From positions 62,001 through 126,000 of the forward strand of contig NZ_NGJN01000005.1 of NCBI RefSeq assembly GCF_002266855.1: a stretch of DNA of 64,000 bases. Reading direction: 5' to 3'. Numbering within the stretch: the first letter of the stretch is position 1; each line of letters opens with the position of its first letter. This DNA is from Winogradskyella aurantia. Its GTDB lineage: Bacteria > Bacteroidota > Bacteroidia > Flavobacteriales > Flavobacteriaceae. The notes below the pieces were generated by a model, which was not told where the DNA came from, did no database searches, and saw only the letters and a program-made list of their open reading frames with translations. Below, piece by piece: positions 1 through 8,855 of this stretch. The translations under genes were made by a program, and so were the position numbers.

Positions 1-490
1 AATTAGGACCAGTTTCAGATTCGATAGAACCCATTACGACCGTAAACAGTTTAGTGAGGAAATCTTGTTTGCCATTCATTGACCAAGTAACCTTAGTCCC
101 TTCTTCAGAACGTTCAAAGTCCCAATTAATATTGGATGTCGCCTCGTAAGGTGCCGTAAACTCTATTATTTGTGCAATACTTGTATTGTTTTTTACTTCT
201 AAAGTTCGCATGGTCCCTTCTCCAAGAACTTCACCTTCCCATGAATACCAAGCACCTTCTCCCGAAGTTTTTTTGCCGTAAGTCAGAGTAGCTTCGGTAT
301 CTTGCTCAATCCATGGTGAAAAGCTCGGCCAGTTTTTAAAATCATTCACCTTATTAAAAAGCAAGGACTTTGGAGCCTTTATCATTCGGCTTCTGCTAAA
401 ACTATAATCATTAGGTTGCACTGCAACATAAATGGAGAAGCCAATGACTAGCACAAGTAATAGCAGTAAGATGTATTTAAAGGTTTTCAT
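1..490 (-). CDS. SRPBCC-family membrane-anchored protein (3' end outside window)
   Basis: The frame is open from an ATG at 490 to the window edge, giving about 163 codons of the N-terminal part. Residues 4-22 form a hydrophobic helix, followed by a START/polyketide-cyclase-like segment (SFSRSRMIKAPKSLLFNKV, then NWPSFSPWIEQD) that matches the beginning of Bacteroidetes SRPBCC proteins. Members bind hydrophobic ligands; the ligand here is unknown. The gene is divergent from the DPP III gene, and a TATCTTTG -7 element lies 26-33 bp upstream. The family assignment is fairly secure; no catalytic function can be given. Confidence 0.8.
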   Translation of the reverse strand, partial: MKTFKYILLLLLVLVIGFSIYVAVQPNDYSFSRSRMIKAPKSLLFNKVNDFKNWPSFSPWIEQDTEATLTYGKKTSGEGAWYSWEGEVLGEGTMRTLEVKNNTSIAQIIEFTAPYEATSNINWDFERSEEGTKVTWSMNGKQDFLTKLFTVVMGSIESETGPN

Positions 491-515
491 CAATTGATTA
501 GAGTTAGTCCTTTAC

Positions 516-523
516 CAAAGATA
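516..523 (-). promoter_or_regulatory. -7 element for the SRPBCC gene
   Basis: TATCTTTG on the minus strand fits the Bacteroidetes -7 consensus TAnnTTTG and lies 26 bp upstream of the ATG at 490. No convincing -33 TTG was found. Confidence 0.45.
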
Positions 524-551
524 ACAATTTTATGATATGTGATATTAGTAT

Positions 552-559
552 TACATTTG
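552..559 (+). promoter_or_regulatory. -7 element for the DPP III gene
   Basis: TACATTTG fits TAnnTTTG and lies just upstream of the ATG at 586. It sits inside the longer reading frame that begins at 532, which supports 586 as the true start. Confidence 0.5.
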
Positions 560-585
560 TGGATAACTCAAAATCAACAATACGA

Positions 586-2625
586 ATGAAATTAAAATCC
601 CTAATGTACTACCTCTTTTTTGCGTTACTTTTTGTGGCGTGCAAAAACGAGGCAAATGTCCAAGTTGATGAAAAAGTAGCATCAACCACCCAAACAGAAT
701 TTAACTACAATGTTGAGCAATTTGCAGACATTAAAATACTGCGTTATCAAATCCCAGGTTGGGAAAACTTAAGTCTAAAGGAACAAAAATTAGTGTATTA
801 TTTGGTTGAAGCAGGACTGGCCGGTCGCGATATTATGTGGGACCAAAACTATCGTCATAACCTAAAGATTCGCAAGGCTCTCGAGTCTATTTATACCAAT
901 TATGATGGTGATAAAACCACTGACGATTGGAAGGCTTTTGAAGTATATCTAAAACGCGTATGGTTTAGCAATGGGATACACCACCATTATTCAAATGATA
1001 AGCTAAAACCCAATTTCTCTGAGGATTACCTCAATTCTCTTTTGGCTAATAGCAATACCACACTGGATGGTGAAGCATTTGATGTTATTTTCAATAATGA
1101 AGATGCAAAAAAAGTAAATCAAGCTAAAGGTGTTGATAATGTGGCTTTATCTGCTGTAAATTTCTATGGGCCAAATGTCACTACCGAGGACGTCATTAAT
1201 TTTTATAAGAATAAAACATCTCCAAATCCAGAACGGCCATTATCCTTTGGATTAAATTCGCAATTGGTCAAGGAAAATGGTGAATTAAAAGAGCGTGTGT
1301 ATAAGTCTGGAGGTCTTTATGGCAGTGCTATAGATGAAATTGTGAAATGGTTAGAGAAAGCCCAGGGTGTTGCTGAGAATAAGGCTCAAGGGGATGCTAT
1401 TGGCTTATTGATTCAGTATTACAAAACTGGCGATTTACAAACGTGGGATGACTATAACGTTGCTTGGACTGCTGCTACAGCTGGTAATGTCGATTACATC
1501 AATAGTTTTATAGAGGTGTATAATGACCCTATAGGCTATAGAGGCTCCTACGAAACTATTGTTCAAATCAATGATTTTGATATGTCGCAAAAAATGAAGG
1601 TACTATCAGATAATGCACAATGGTTTGAGGATAATTCCCCATTAATTGAAACCCATAAAAAGAAAAATGTTGTTGGTGTCACCTATAAGGTCGTGAATGT
1701 TGCTGGTGAGGCTGGTGATGCTTCTCCTAGTACCCCAATTGGTGTTAATTTACCAAATGCCAATTGGATAAGAAAAGAAGTGGGCAGTAAGTCCGTATCC
1801 TTGGGCAATATTATCAATGCGTATAATAATGCCGGGAGCTCTGGTCGACTCAAGGAATTTGTCCACGATGATGAGGAATATCAACTTGAAAAAGAATATG
1901 GTCAGCTTGCAGATAAGCTCCATACGGCCTTACACGAGGTTATAGGGCACGCCTCAGGGCAGTTAAATCCTGGTGTTGGTGAAACTAAAGAAACCTTAAA
2001 GAATTATGCTTCAACCTTAGAGGAAGGCAGAGCTGATTTGGTGGGCTTATATTACCTCTACGATTCAAAATTACAGGATTTAGGCTTAGTCGTTGATTGG
2101 AAGAACGTTGGTATGGCGGCTTATGATGGGTATATTAGAAATGGCTTAATGACCCAATTAATTCGGTTGAATTTAGGGGATGATGTAGAGGAAGCTCACA
2201 TGCGAAATAGACAGTGGGTTAGTGCTTGGGTATATGAAAAGGGTAAGGCCGATAATGTCATTGAAAAAGTAACACGGGATGGTAAGACCTACTTTAATAT
2301 TAATGACTATGAAAAATTACACGACTTATTCGGGCAACTTTTAAGGGAAACTCAACGCATTAAATCTGAAGGCGATTATGAAGCTGTTGAAGCTCTGGTT
2401 GAAGGTTATGGAGTTAAGGTGGATCAAGACATACATGCCGAGGTTTTAGAGCGTAACAAGCAGTTTACGTCGGCGCCTTATAGTGGTTTTGTAAATCCGG
2501 TGCTTGTACCTGAGATGAATGATTCAGGAGAAATTACGGCGATTAAGGTTACCCAGCCAGAAGGCTTTCCGGAACAAATGCTAAACTATAGTGCTAAGTA
2601 TAATCATTTGCCAGAAGTCAATTAG
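586..2625 (+). CDS. Dipeptidyl-peptidase III, M49 family zinc lipoprotein
   Basis: This metallo-exopeptidase removes dipeptides from the N-terminus of oligopeptides. The M49 signature HEVIGH is at about residues 450-455 and the second zinc-ligand motif EEGRAD at about 479-484, spaced as in the family. The protein is about 679 residues, a normal length for bacterial DPP III. The start at 586 gives a lipoprotein signal (MKLKSLMYYLFF...LFVACK), so the enzyme is probably anchored outside the inner membrane. The frame is open 18 codons further upstream, but that stretch contains the likely promoter. The gene stands alone and is followed by a strong terminator. Confidence 0.95.
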   Translation: MKLKSLMYYLFFALLFVACKNEANVQVDEKVASTTQTEFNYNVEQFADIKILRYQIPGWENLSLKEQKLVYYLVEAGLAGRDIMWDQNYRHNLKIRKALESIYTNYDGDKTTDDWKAFEVYLKRVWFSNGIHHHYSNDKLKPNFSEDYLNSLLANSNTTLDGEAFDVIFNNEDAKKVNQAKGVDNVALSAVNFYGPNVTTEDVINFYKNKTSPNPERPLSFGLNSQLVKENGELKERVYKSGGLYGSAIDEIVKWLEKAQGVAENKAQGDAIGLLIQYYKTGDLQTWDDYNVAWTAATAGNVDYINSFIEVYNDPIGYRGSYETIVQINDFDMSQKMKVLSDNAQWFEDNSPLIETHKKKNVVGVTYKVVNVAGEAGDASPSTPIGVNLPNANWIRKEVGSKSVSLGNIINAYNNAGSSGRLKEFVHDDEEYQLEKEYGQLADKLHTALHEVIGHASGQLNPGVGETKETLKNYASTLEEGRADLVGLYYLYDSKLQDLGLVVDWKNVGMAAYDGYIRNGLMTQLIRLNLGDDVEEAHMRNRQWVSAWVYEKGKADNVIEKVTRDGKTYFNINDYEKLHDLFGQLLRETQRIKSEGDYEAVEALVEGYGVKVDQDIHAEVLERNKQFTSAPYSGFVNPVLVPEMNDSGEITAIKVTQPEGFPEQMLNYSAKYNHLPEVN

Positions 2626-2644
2626 ATTAAACTGAAAAAGAAAG

Positions 2645-2679
2645 AAAAAGCAACCTAAATGAGGTTGCTTTTTTATTTT
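2645..2679 (+). terminator. Rho-independent terminator after DPP III
   Basis: An A-rich arm AAAAGCAACCT and its complement AGGTTGCTTTT flank a 5-nt loop, followed by a T-rich tail. It lies 20 bp after the DPP III stop codon. Confidence 0.9.
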
Positions 2680-2763
2680 AAGGCTTTTTAATACATTCGA
2701 TGTAAACGGAAGTTATTATTCCCTGTAGAACGGGAGCTTTGATTTAAATATCGAAAATGTCTT

Positions 2764-2949
2764 TTACATAAATAAAAATTTAACCGTAGCAAGCATTGCA
2801 ATAAACCCAATGAATGCAATCAATATCCAAACTGTGCCTTTATAATAGCGCTTATGAAGTTTTAAATCCTTGCGATATTGAATGGAAATAATAATGACGA
2901 AGGCTACAAAGAATAATAATGCAAAAATCAGTTGACCACTCGAAAACAT
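2764..2949 (-). CDS. Small conserved membrane protein (61 aa)
   Basis: The protein has two hydrophobic helices (SGQLIFALLFFVAFVIIIS and GTVWILIAFIGFIAMLAT) around a basic loop (YRKDLKLHKRYYKG). I recall similar short proteins in Flavobacteriaceae, with no known function. An upstream in-frame ATG at 2967 lies inside a TAAATTTG promoter element, so the ATG at 2949 is taken as the start. The gene is divergent from the MazG-like gene. Confidence 0.75.
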   Translation of the reverse strand: MFSSGQLIFALLFFVAFVIIISIQYRKDLKLHKRYYKGTVWILIAFIGFIAMLATVKFLFM

Positions 2950-2964
2950 TCTTTTAATTTTAGG

Positions 2965-2972
2965 CAAATTTA
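2965..2972 (-). promoter_or_regulatory. -7 element deciding the start of the small membrane protein
   Basis: TAAATTTG on the minus strand overlaps the first possible ATG (2967), so translation should begin at the next ATG (2949). Confidence 0.5.
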
Positions 2973-3001
2973 AGAATTAATCGTGTTAAAAAGTCAAAAC
3001 C

Positions 3002-3391
3002 ATGCAAGATAAGATCAATGCTGTCAAAACCTTTCATACAGCCTTTAAAATAGGTCATCGCGAAACACCAAAAGCCAATCTAGGTCTAGAGAAAAATATG
3101 CTGCGCTATAAACTGATGCGCGAAGAAAACGAGGAGTATCTTGAGGCTGCAAATGACAATGATTTGGTTGAGGTTGCAGATGCTCTTGGCGACATGCTCT
3201 ATATCCTGTGCGGGACCATTATAGAACATGGACTACAATACAAAATAGAAGAAGTCTTCGAAGAAATACAGCGTAGCAATATGAGTAAGCTGGGTAATGA
3301 TGGAGAACCTATATATAGGGAGGACGGCAAGGTATTGAAAGGCCCCAACTATTTTAAGCCCAACATTAAATCCATACTCGATAAGTCGTAG
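3002..3391 (+). CDS. MazG-like nucleotide pyrophosphohydrolase
   Basis: The 129-residue protein belongs to the all-alpha NTP pyrophosphohydrolase (MazG/HisE) superfamily, which hydrolyses NTPs to NMP and pyrophosphate. The visible signature is the acidic helix pair: REENEEYLEA at about residues 40-49, then EVADALGDMLYIL at about 58-70, giving the ExxE...ExxD metal-binding pattern. The length fits a single-domain member. Its substrate cannot be told from sequence. It converges with ilvE, with 37 bp between the stop codons. Confidence 0.85.
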   Translation: MQDKINAVKTFHTAFKIGHRETPKANLGLEKNMLRYKLMREENEEYLEAANDNDLVEVADALGDMLYILCGTIIEHGLQYKIEEVFEEIQRSNMSKLGNDGEPIYREDGKVLKGPNYFKPNIKSILDKS

Positions 3392-3428
3392 ATTGTAATT
3401 ATAAAATAAATGTGCCGGAAACCAGGCC

Positions 3429-4505
3429 TTATTTTACCTTATATCGCCAATGATGTGGGTCTTCAGATAGGTTATGCTGAATCTGTAAAAGTTTTTCCTT
3501 AAACAAGCTAGCATAAGAATCCTTTTCCATTTGCTCTATTTCAAAAACATCACCACCATGCTCAAAAGCTGACACTGGACTAATTACGGCAGCTGTTCCT
3601 GCACCAAATATTTCCTTTAAGCTTCCATCTTTGGCTGCAGATTTTATTTCCTCAACACTAACGCGACGTACTTCACAATCAATATTTAGGTCCTCAGCCA
3701 ATTGTATAACGCTTTTACGGGTTACACCGTCCAATATTCTATCGTTATTAGGTGCTGTAACAAGTTTATCGTTAATTCTAAAGAAGATATTCATCGTTCC
3801 TGCTTCTTCGAGATATTGGTGGGTTGAGGCGTCGGTCCATATGATCTGTTGAAAGCCTTTCTTTTGGGCCAGGCTAGTAGGGTAAAACTGCGCTGCATAA
3901 TTACCTGCTGCTTTTGCAAAACCAACACCGCCATCGGCAGAACGACTAAACTTTTCCGCAAAAAGAACACGTACAGGTTCGTTATAATAGGCTTTCGCTG
4001 GAGAGCAAATTATCATAAAACGATATTGATTGGCAGGAGAAGCAGAAATCGCCGGTTCTGTTGCAATGACAAATGGTCTTACGTATAGTGAATTGCCCAC
4101 GCCTGGTTTAATCCAATCCTTATCTAATTTTAGTAGGGTTTGAAGGCCATCAAAAAAATACGACTCTGGAAATTCTGGAATGGCAAGACGGGCAGCTGAC
4201 GTGTTTATCCTTTTAAAATTTTGGTCTGGCCTAAATAAAAAGATATCATCATTCTCATCCTTGTAAGCTTTCATTCCTTCAAAAACAGCCTGTCCATAAT
4301 GAAATACCCTGGCAGATGGTTCAATGGTCATCGCTTGGTAAGGTATGATTTGTGGTGTTTGCCATTTACCATCTTTAAAATCACAAATAAACATATGGTC
4401 GGTAAAGACACGCCCAAAAATGAGATTACTAAAATCTACACTATTTATTTTAGACTGTTCGGATTTTACTACAACGATTTCGTTTGGGGTATCTTCTGTC
4501 ATCAA
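3429..4505 (-). CDS. ilvE: Branched-chain amino acid aminotransferase
   Basis: This cytosolic PLP enzyme performs the last transamination of Ile, Leu and Val synthesis and the first step of their breakdown. It is a class IV aminotransferase of the longer BCAT group: HYGQAVFEGMKAY near residue 70, YVRPFVIATE, the KAAGNYAAQ segment with the PLP lysine region, and EEAGTMNIFF. The length of 358 aa is normal. The start uses the first of two adjacent ATGs. A TAGTTTTG -7 element lies 21 bp upstream, and the gene is divergent from the DUF4920 gene. Confidence 0.95.
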   Translation of the reverse strand: MMTEDTPNEIVVVKSEQSKINSVDFSNLIFGRVFTDHMFICDFKDGKWQTPQIIPYQAMTIEPSARVFHYGQAVFEGMKAYKDENDDIFLFRPDQNFKRINTSAARLAIPEFPESYFFDGLQTLLKLDKDWIKPGVGNSLYVRPFVIATEPAISASPANQYRFMIICSPAKAYYNEPVRVLFAEKFSRSADGGVGFAKAAGNYAAQFYPTSLAQKKGFQQIIWTDASTHQYLEEAGTMNIFFRINDKLVTAPNNDRILDGVTRKSVIQLAEDLNIDCEVRRVSVEEIKSAAKDGSLKEIFGAGTAAVISPVSAFEHGGDVFEIEQMEKDSYASLFKEKLLQIQHNLSEDPHHWRYKVK

Positions 4506-4525
4506 CTGTCGGAATTTAATTTGTG

Positions 4526-4533
4526 CAAAACTA
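4526..4533 (-). promoter_or_regulatory. -7 element for ilvE
   Basis: TAGTTTTG on the minus strand fits TAnnTTTG, 21 bp upstream of the ilvE ATG. Confidence 0.5.
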
Positions 4534-4579
4534 CAAAATCACAGGCGTTAAAAAAAAGTAATATTATCTTAATATTCCG

Positions 4580-4587
4580 TAAATTTG
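4580..4587 (+). promoter_or_regulatory. -7 element for the DUF4920-mnmD unit
   Basis: TAAATTTG followed by C, 31 bp upstream of the DUF4920 ATG, fits the Bacteroidetes -7 consensus. It faces the ilvE promoter within one 113-bp intergenic region. Confidence 0.6.
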
Positions 4588-4618
4588 CAACACTAAAAAT
4601 CAATTTAAATCTATAGAA

Positions 4619-5122
4619 ATGAAGAAATTTTTTATGGTTTTCGTCTTGGGATTAGCCCTAATCTCTTGCAAAAACGAACAAAAAGGAACATCAGAAACAA
4701 CAGAAGACATAAAACCGGAAATAGCCTATGCTTCCTTCGGTATGGACATAAATGATGCTGATGCTTTAAATGCAGAAGGTATGATGGAGCAGTACAAAGG
4801 GTTAAAAGTTGGCGATACGATTGATGCAAAAATGAGAGGAAAGATTAAGGAAGTATGTTCTGTGAAAGGATGTTGGATGACTCTTGATATGGGCGATGAG
4901 AAGCAGGTGATGGTTAAATTTAAGGACTACGGATTCTTTATGCCTTTAAATGCTGAAGGTGAGGTAGTGGTTAACGGTAAGGCCTTTATTACGGAAACAC
5001 CGGTTGAAGAACTGAAACATTACGCTGAGGACGCTGGTAAGTCTTCAGAGGAAATAGCTGCAATTACAGAACCAAAATTGGAATATCGTTTTGAAGCCGA
5101 TGGCGTTTTACTCAAACAGTAA
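4619..5122 (+). CDS. DUF4920 lipoprotein
   Basis: The protein has 167 residues with a clear lipoprotein signal (MKKFFMVFVLGLALISCKN). The rest matches DUF4920: a small OB-like beta domain with the VCSVKGCWMTLDMG segment and the KDYGFFMPLNAEG segment. The two close Cys residues around VKGC are conserved in my recollection of the family and could bind a metal; no role is established. It overlaps the next gene by 32 bp, so the three genes from 4619 to 6284 are probably one operon. Confidence 0.85.
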   Translation: MKKFFMVFVLGLALISCKNEQKGTSETTEDIKPEIAYASFGMDINDADALNAEGMMEQYKGLKVGDTIDAKMRGKIKEVCSVKGCWMTLDMGDEKQVMVKFKDYGFFMPLNAEGEVVVNGKAFITETPVEELKHYAEDAGKSSEEIAAITEPKLEYRFEADGVLLKQ

Positions 5123-5558
5123 TGGGTTTATCTGCTTTTGTCTTCTAGTATTAAGTTTCTGGGGTTGCAAGGATAAGGTTGCCGAAAAGCAGGAGTCAGT
5201 AACAGAGGAAAAGTCGTACGTGATGTACCAGCCTTCTGAAATGGCTACTTTTATGAATGCTATGTATGCCTATAATCAAAAGGTAAAACAGCAGATTATA
5301 GCGGGGGAGACCCCTACACATTTACCTTTAGATTTAATGGAGTTGCACAGTGCCGAAATGACTGCCGGTAAAAGTAGAACACCTGTTTGGAATAGTTTTG
5401 TGAATGTATTTATTGATTCACAAAAAGCAGTACTGGATACTTTGTCGAATATTGAATTGAAAGAACGTTATAATTCAGCTATTACTAATTGCCTATCCTG
5501 TCATAAGACGGAGTGTGTAGGGCCTATTCCTAAAATCAAAAAATTACTGATTCAATAG
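5091..5558 (+). CDS. Small c-type heme lipoprotein
   Basis: The 155-residue protein has a hydrophobic N-terminus ending in a Cys (LSFWGCKDK) and one CxxCH heme-attachment motif near the C-terminus (NCLSCHKTECVGPIPKI). It suggests a monoheme periplasmic or membrane-anchored cytochrome of the cytochrome c'/c-556-like type, all helical with C-terminal heme; this is inference from motif position. Possible starts are ATG 5091 or ATG 5100. It overlaps DUF4920 by about 23-32 bp, and its stop directly abuts the TTG start of mnmD. Confidence 0.75.
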   Translation: MKPMAFYSNSNGFICFCLLVLSFWGCKDKVAEKQESVTEEKSYVMYQPSEMATFMNAMYAYNQKVKQQIIAGETPTHLPLDLMELHSAEMTAGKSRTPVWNSFVNVFIDSQKAVLDTLSNIELKERYNSAITNCLSCHKTECVGPIPKIKKLLIQ

Positions 5559-6284
5559 TTGAAGCGTAGAATTATAACGACCTCGGATGGTTCAAAAACC
5601 ATTCAAATTGAAGACTGGAATGAACAGTATCACTCCATTCACGGTGCTATCCAAGAGGCGGAGCATGTCTTTATAAAGCACGGATTGCATTTTTTTTGTA
5701 ATGCTGGCAATTCTTCTTATGGTAGTCAAGACCACCAGAACGCTTTTGTAGAAGTTGTTGACCATAACAAATTATCTATACTTGAACTTGGGTTTGGTAC
5801 GGGGTTAAATGCTTTTTTAACTTTGATTGAGGCTGAAAAATTAAAACAACCCATCCATTATATGGGTATTGAGGCCTATCCTGTTCGTAACGCCGAATTA
5901 GAGCAATTAAATTATGCCTCATTGATTTCTGCAAATCACGAAAGAATATTTCATGAGCTTCACAAGGTCCCTTGGGAGGAAAACCATCAAATTTCGTCGT
6001 ATTTCCAATTAGCAAAACAGAAGAAATTGTTTAAGGACATTAAGACTAAGGACCAGTATGATATCATTTATTTCGATGCCTTTGGTCCTCGAGTACAACC
6101 CGAGTTATGGACGGAAGCTATGTTTAAGTTGATGTTTGATGTACTCAGGGAAAATGGTATTTTGGTTACCTATTCGGCAAAGGGCAGTGTGCGCCGGGCT
6201 ATGCAATCCGTAGGGTTTGATGTGGAAAGGTTACCTGGTCCTCCAGGAAAACGCGAAATGCTAAGAGCTCACAAGGGTTCTTAA
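5559..6284 (+). CDS. mnmD: tRNA 5-methylaminomethyl-2-thiouridine(34) methyltransferase MnmD
   Basis: This SAM-dependent methyltransferase of the DUF752/MnmD family performs the final methylation of mnm5(s2)U34 in tRNA. Visible features are the SAM-binding motif LSILELGFGTGLNAFLTL, the YDIIYFDAFGPRVQPELWT segment, and the C-terminal YSAKGSVRRAM...LPGPPGKREMLRA typical of the family. There is no C-terminal oxidase domain as in the fused MnmC. The start is a TTG immediately after the upstream TAG; no nearby ATG would keep the conserved N-terminus. Confidence 0.93.
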   Translation: MKRRIITTSDGSKTIQIEDWNEQYHSIHGAIQEAEHVFIKHGLHFFCNAGNSSYGSQDHQNAFVEVVDHNKLSILELGFGTGLNAFLTLIEAEKLKQPIHYMGIEAYPVRNAELEQLNYASLISANHERIFHELHKVPWEENHQISSYFQLAKQKKLFKDIKTKDQYDIIYFDAFGPRVQPELWTEAMFKLMFDVLRENGILVTYSAKGSVRRAMQSVGFDVERLPGPPGKREMLRAHKGS

Positions 6285-6402
6285 CAGGCGATTAAACGCA
6301 GTGAGCCAATGTTTGCGTGCAGAAAAATTTCTTAGTTAAGACGTTGAGTTCTTAAAACGTTAAATCCAAACTAAAGTATTATACTTAGCCTGAAGCCTTT
6401 CT

Positions 6403-6410
6403 TATCTTTA
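6403..6410 (+). promoter_or_regulatory. -7 element for the TIGR01777 gene, near-leaderless
   Basis: TATCTTTA ends 4 bp before the ATG at 6415. If it is the -7 element, transcription would start at or next to the ATG. This is inference from spacing only. Confidence 0.4.
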
Positions 6411-6414
6411 CATC

Positions 6415-7329
6415 ATGGATAAACAGTGCGTTTTAATTACGGGTGCAACGGGTTTGATTGGGAAAGAGATTGTGAGGCAATGTCATGACAAAGGTATCAT
6501 TGTCCACTATTTAACGACCTCCAAATCCAAACTGAATAATACTGAAAATTACAAAGGCTTTTATTGGGACCCAACCCATGGTGAAATCGATCACGAATGT
6601 TTTGTTGGCGTAGACACCGTTATTAATTTAGTTGGTGCGTCTATTTCCAAACGATGGACCAAAAGTTATAAAAAGGAAATTATAGAAAGTCGCACAAAAA
6701 CAGCGGAGTTATTGCAACATGCAATTCGGTATAATGATTACAAAATCAAGCACATCATCTCGGCTAGTGCCATAGGGATATATCCATCAAGTTTAACCAA
6801 TTATTACGACGAAGATTTCACAGCAGTATCTCCAACTTTTCTAGGTAAAGTTGTGCAAGAATGGGAAACAGCTGTCGATGGTTTTAAGTCCTTGGGTTGT
6901 AAAGTCGCTAAAATTAGAATAGGGTTGGTATTGGCAAAGGATGGCGGTGCTTTACCCGAGCTTGTAAAACCCATTAGATGGGGTGCAGGTGCTCCGTTTG
7001 GTAGTGGCGAACAATGGCAAAGCTGGATTCATGTCGAGGATCTGGCGGGGATATTCCTTCACGTATTTGATAACGGTTTAGAAGGTATTTATAATGGCGT
7101 TGCTCCAAATGCCGTAACTAATAAGGAACTCACTGAACTAACAGCTAACGTCCTACAAAAACCATTGATTTTACCTAATATTTCAAAATTTGTAATGAAG
7201 TTGGTCTTAGGTGAGATGCATATCCTTTTATTCGAGAGTCAGCGTGTAAGTTGTCAAAAAATTGAAAACACAGGATACAATTTTCAGTTTGCTAATTTAA
7301 GACCAGCTTTAGAAGATTTATTGTTATAA
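6415..7329 (+). CDS. TIGR01777-family NAD(P)-dependent epimerase
   Basis: The protein has 304 residues. The N-terminal Rossmann motif VLITGATGLIGKEIV (residues 6-20), the INLVGASISKRWT segment, and the C-terminal DUF1731-like end (ANVLQKPLILPNISKFVMK, MHILLFESQRV) define the YfcH/TIGR01777 group of extended short-chain dehydrogenases. The active-site Tyr region reads SASAIGIYPSS. The physiological substrate of this group is not known. It is a single-gene unit after mnmD with its own likely promoter. Confidence 0.9.
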   Translation: MDKQCVLITGATGLIGKEIVRQCHDKGIIVHYLTTSKSKLNNTENYKGFYWDPTHGEIDHECFVGVDTVINLVGASISKRWTKSYKKEIIESRTKTAELLQHAIRYNDYKIKHIISASAIGIYPSSLTNYYDEDFTAVSPTFLGKVVQEWETAVDGFKSLGCKVAKIRIGLVLAKDGGALPELVKPIRWGAGAPFGSGEQWQSWIHVEDLAGIFLHVFDNGLEGIYNGVAPNAVTNKELTELTANVLQKPLILPNISKFVMKLVLGEMHILLFESQRVSCQKIENTGYNFQFANLRPALEDLLL

Positions 7330-7454
7330 ATGGCTCTTTTTTAGTTCGCCTAACTTTAGAGAGAGCCGGCCTTCAGGTTACTTCCCTATAAGCTAGCCGT
7401 AATAAATGGTGTTATGCCAATACAGAATGGGTGGCCACAATCGTTTGCCAGAGT

Positions 7455-8246
7455 TTATCTCAAAATTACGTTAGTAACTAAACGCTCAACAGTGGGATGG
7501 TCATTACCACCGGCAGGTTCAATCGTAACATTAAGCGATTCAGAATGATCAATATAATTCATAGCTATTAAGGGCTGGGTTTTATCTATAACACCCATGT
7601 TAATCATTTCACCTTCTACATCAGCCCACATCTGGTAGTCGTGTGCTTCATCAAGCTTCGGCAGGCGCTCTGTATTAATAACCACTGATTTGGTACTGCG
7701 GTTTACATAGCTTATGATTTTACCTTCTGGCATTAGAGCGTTACCCTCTAAAATGTACTGTTTGGTGTCTGGATGGGTTATGGCCGCATAGAGTTCTGTA
7801 TTTTGAGTCAACTTACCTTTTAAATCCTCAACCGTACCATTAAGGTTTACATTTTCGGTTTCTATGCTTTGTACTTCACCCTTCAGTTTACTTAATTCCG
7901 AATACATCCAAAACGAACTCACAAGTAAAAGTGCAGCAAGGCTTGCAGCTATACCAAAGTAAAACTTAAAGTTGGTTCTGTTGGTCTGTGAATCAATTTG
8001 TGCAGTTTTGGAGCGTGAGGATTTGATTTTGTCCAGAAGATTGTTCTTTACCGCAGGTGGCGGGGAAATGGCATTATCCATTCCTAAACGTTCTAAATCT
8101 CTCTCTAAAGCATCAAAGACATCTCTCAATTTAGAATCGGCCCTTAAAATTTGCTCCACCTGATGACGCTTCTCAAGGCTGAGTTCGCCTAGTATATATT
8201 GTTCTAGTAGTCCTTTTTCTAATATCGTTTTCTTATCCATCATCAC
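7455..8246 (-). CDS. Anti-sigma factor, RskA/anti-sigma-K type
   Basis: The 263-residue protein holds back the ECF sigma factor encoded just upstream. The N-terminal 85 residues are the cytoplasmic sigma-binding helices (LLEQYILGELSLEKRHQVEQIL), followed by one membrane helix (FYFGIAASLAALLLVSSFWMY), a short coiled coil, and a C-terminal RskA-like domain (LPEGKIISYVNRSTKSV, TIEPAGGNDHPT). Its start overlaps the sigma stop by 4 bp (ATGA), indicating translational coupling. In known systems of this type, membrane signals lead to release of the sigma factor. Confidence 0.9.
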   Translation of the reverse strand: MMMDKKTILEKGLLEQYILGELSLEKRHQVEQILRADSKLRDVFDALERDLERLGMDNAISPPPAVKNNLLDKIKSSRSKTAQIDSQTNRTNFKFYFGIAASLAALLLVSSFWMYSELSKLKGEVQSIETENVNLNGTVEDLKGKLTQNTELYAAITHPDTKQYILEGNALMPEGKIISYVNRSTKSVVINTERLPKLDEAHDYQMWADVEGEMINMGVIDKTQPLIAMNYIDHSESLNVTIEPAGGNDHPTVERLVTNVILR

Positions 8247-8839
8247 AGCACATACAGTATTAATAATAGCACATTCATAGCTTTCGCATAAGATGCCCTA
8301 AGTTGTTTAAGCGCTTGCCGCACGTAAGATTTAAATGTGCCTAGGGGTACATCCATTTCCTGATGTGCTTCCCTATGTGTCAACCCCCTAAAGTACACCA
8401 ATTCAATAGCTTGACGATGATGCAGCTCAAGTTGGGTTATGGCTCCATTGAGCTCTAAAAATTTTGGATCAATACGTATGGCGTCTTCTTTATTCTTATA
8501 TACACTTAAATCATCGCTTTGGATGAGCGGTTCATTTTTTCTTAGAATATTTAAGGTCTTATTCCGTGCGATGCGGAATACCCAAGTATAAAAGCGTCCT
8601 TTAGAAGAATCGTATTGTTCTGCCTTTTCCCAAACGGTCAAAAATGTTTCTTGAAGTATATCTTGGGCCTTACCTTCATCTTTGATCATTTTCAGAATAA
8701 CACTGTAAATGGCGGCAGAATACTTATCGTATAGCCCGGACAATGCGCGCTCATCACCTTTTTTAAGTTGTTCTATCAGCGCCGTATCGTTTTCCATGAG
8801 TGTTAAAAATTTCCCAAAAATTGAAGATTGCTCATCCAT
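8243..8839 (-). CDS. ECF RNA polymerase sigma-70 factor
   Basis: The 198-residue protein has sigma region 2 (YSAAIYSVILKMIKDEGKAQDILQ.., KGRFYTWVFRIARNKTLNIL) and region 4 (LELHHRQAIELVYFRGLTHREA.., VPLGTFKSYVRQALKQLR), the ECF group usually paired with RskA-type anti-sigma factors. A second in-frame ATG 14 codons in is an alternative start. It is cotranscribed with the anti-sigma gene and divergent from the fasciclin gene, its most likely local target. Confidence 0.93.
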   Translation of the reverse strand: MDEQSSIFGKFLTLMENDTALIEQLKKGDERALSGLYDKYSAAIYSVILKMIKDEGKAQDILQETFLTVWEKAEQYDSSKGRFYTWVFRIARNKTLNILRKNEPLIQSDDLSVYKNKEDAIRIDPKFLELNGAITQLELHHRQAIELVYFRGLTHREAHQEMDVPLGTFKSYVRQALKQLRASYAKAMNVLLLILYVL

Positions 8840-8855
8840 AGCAAATGAGCGAGTG

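Noticed and set aside
3631..4616. Plus-strand reading frames opposite ilvE
   Set aside because: They are antisense shadows of a well-supported gene and show no family features.
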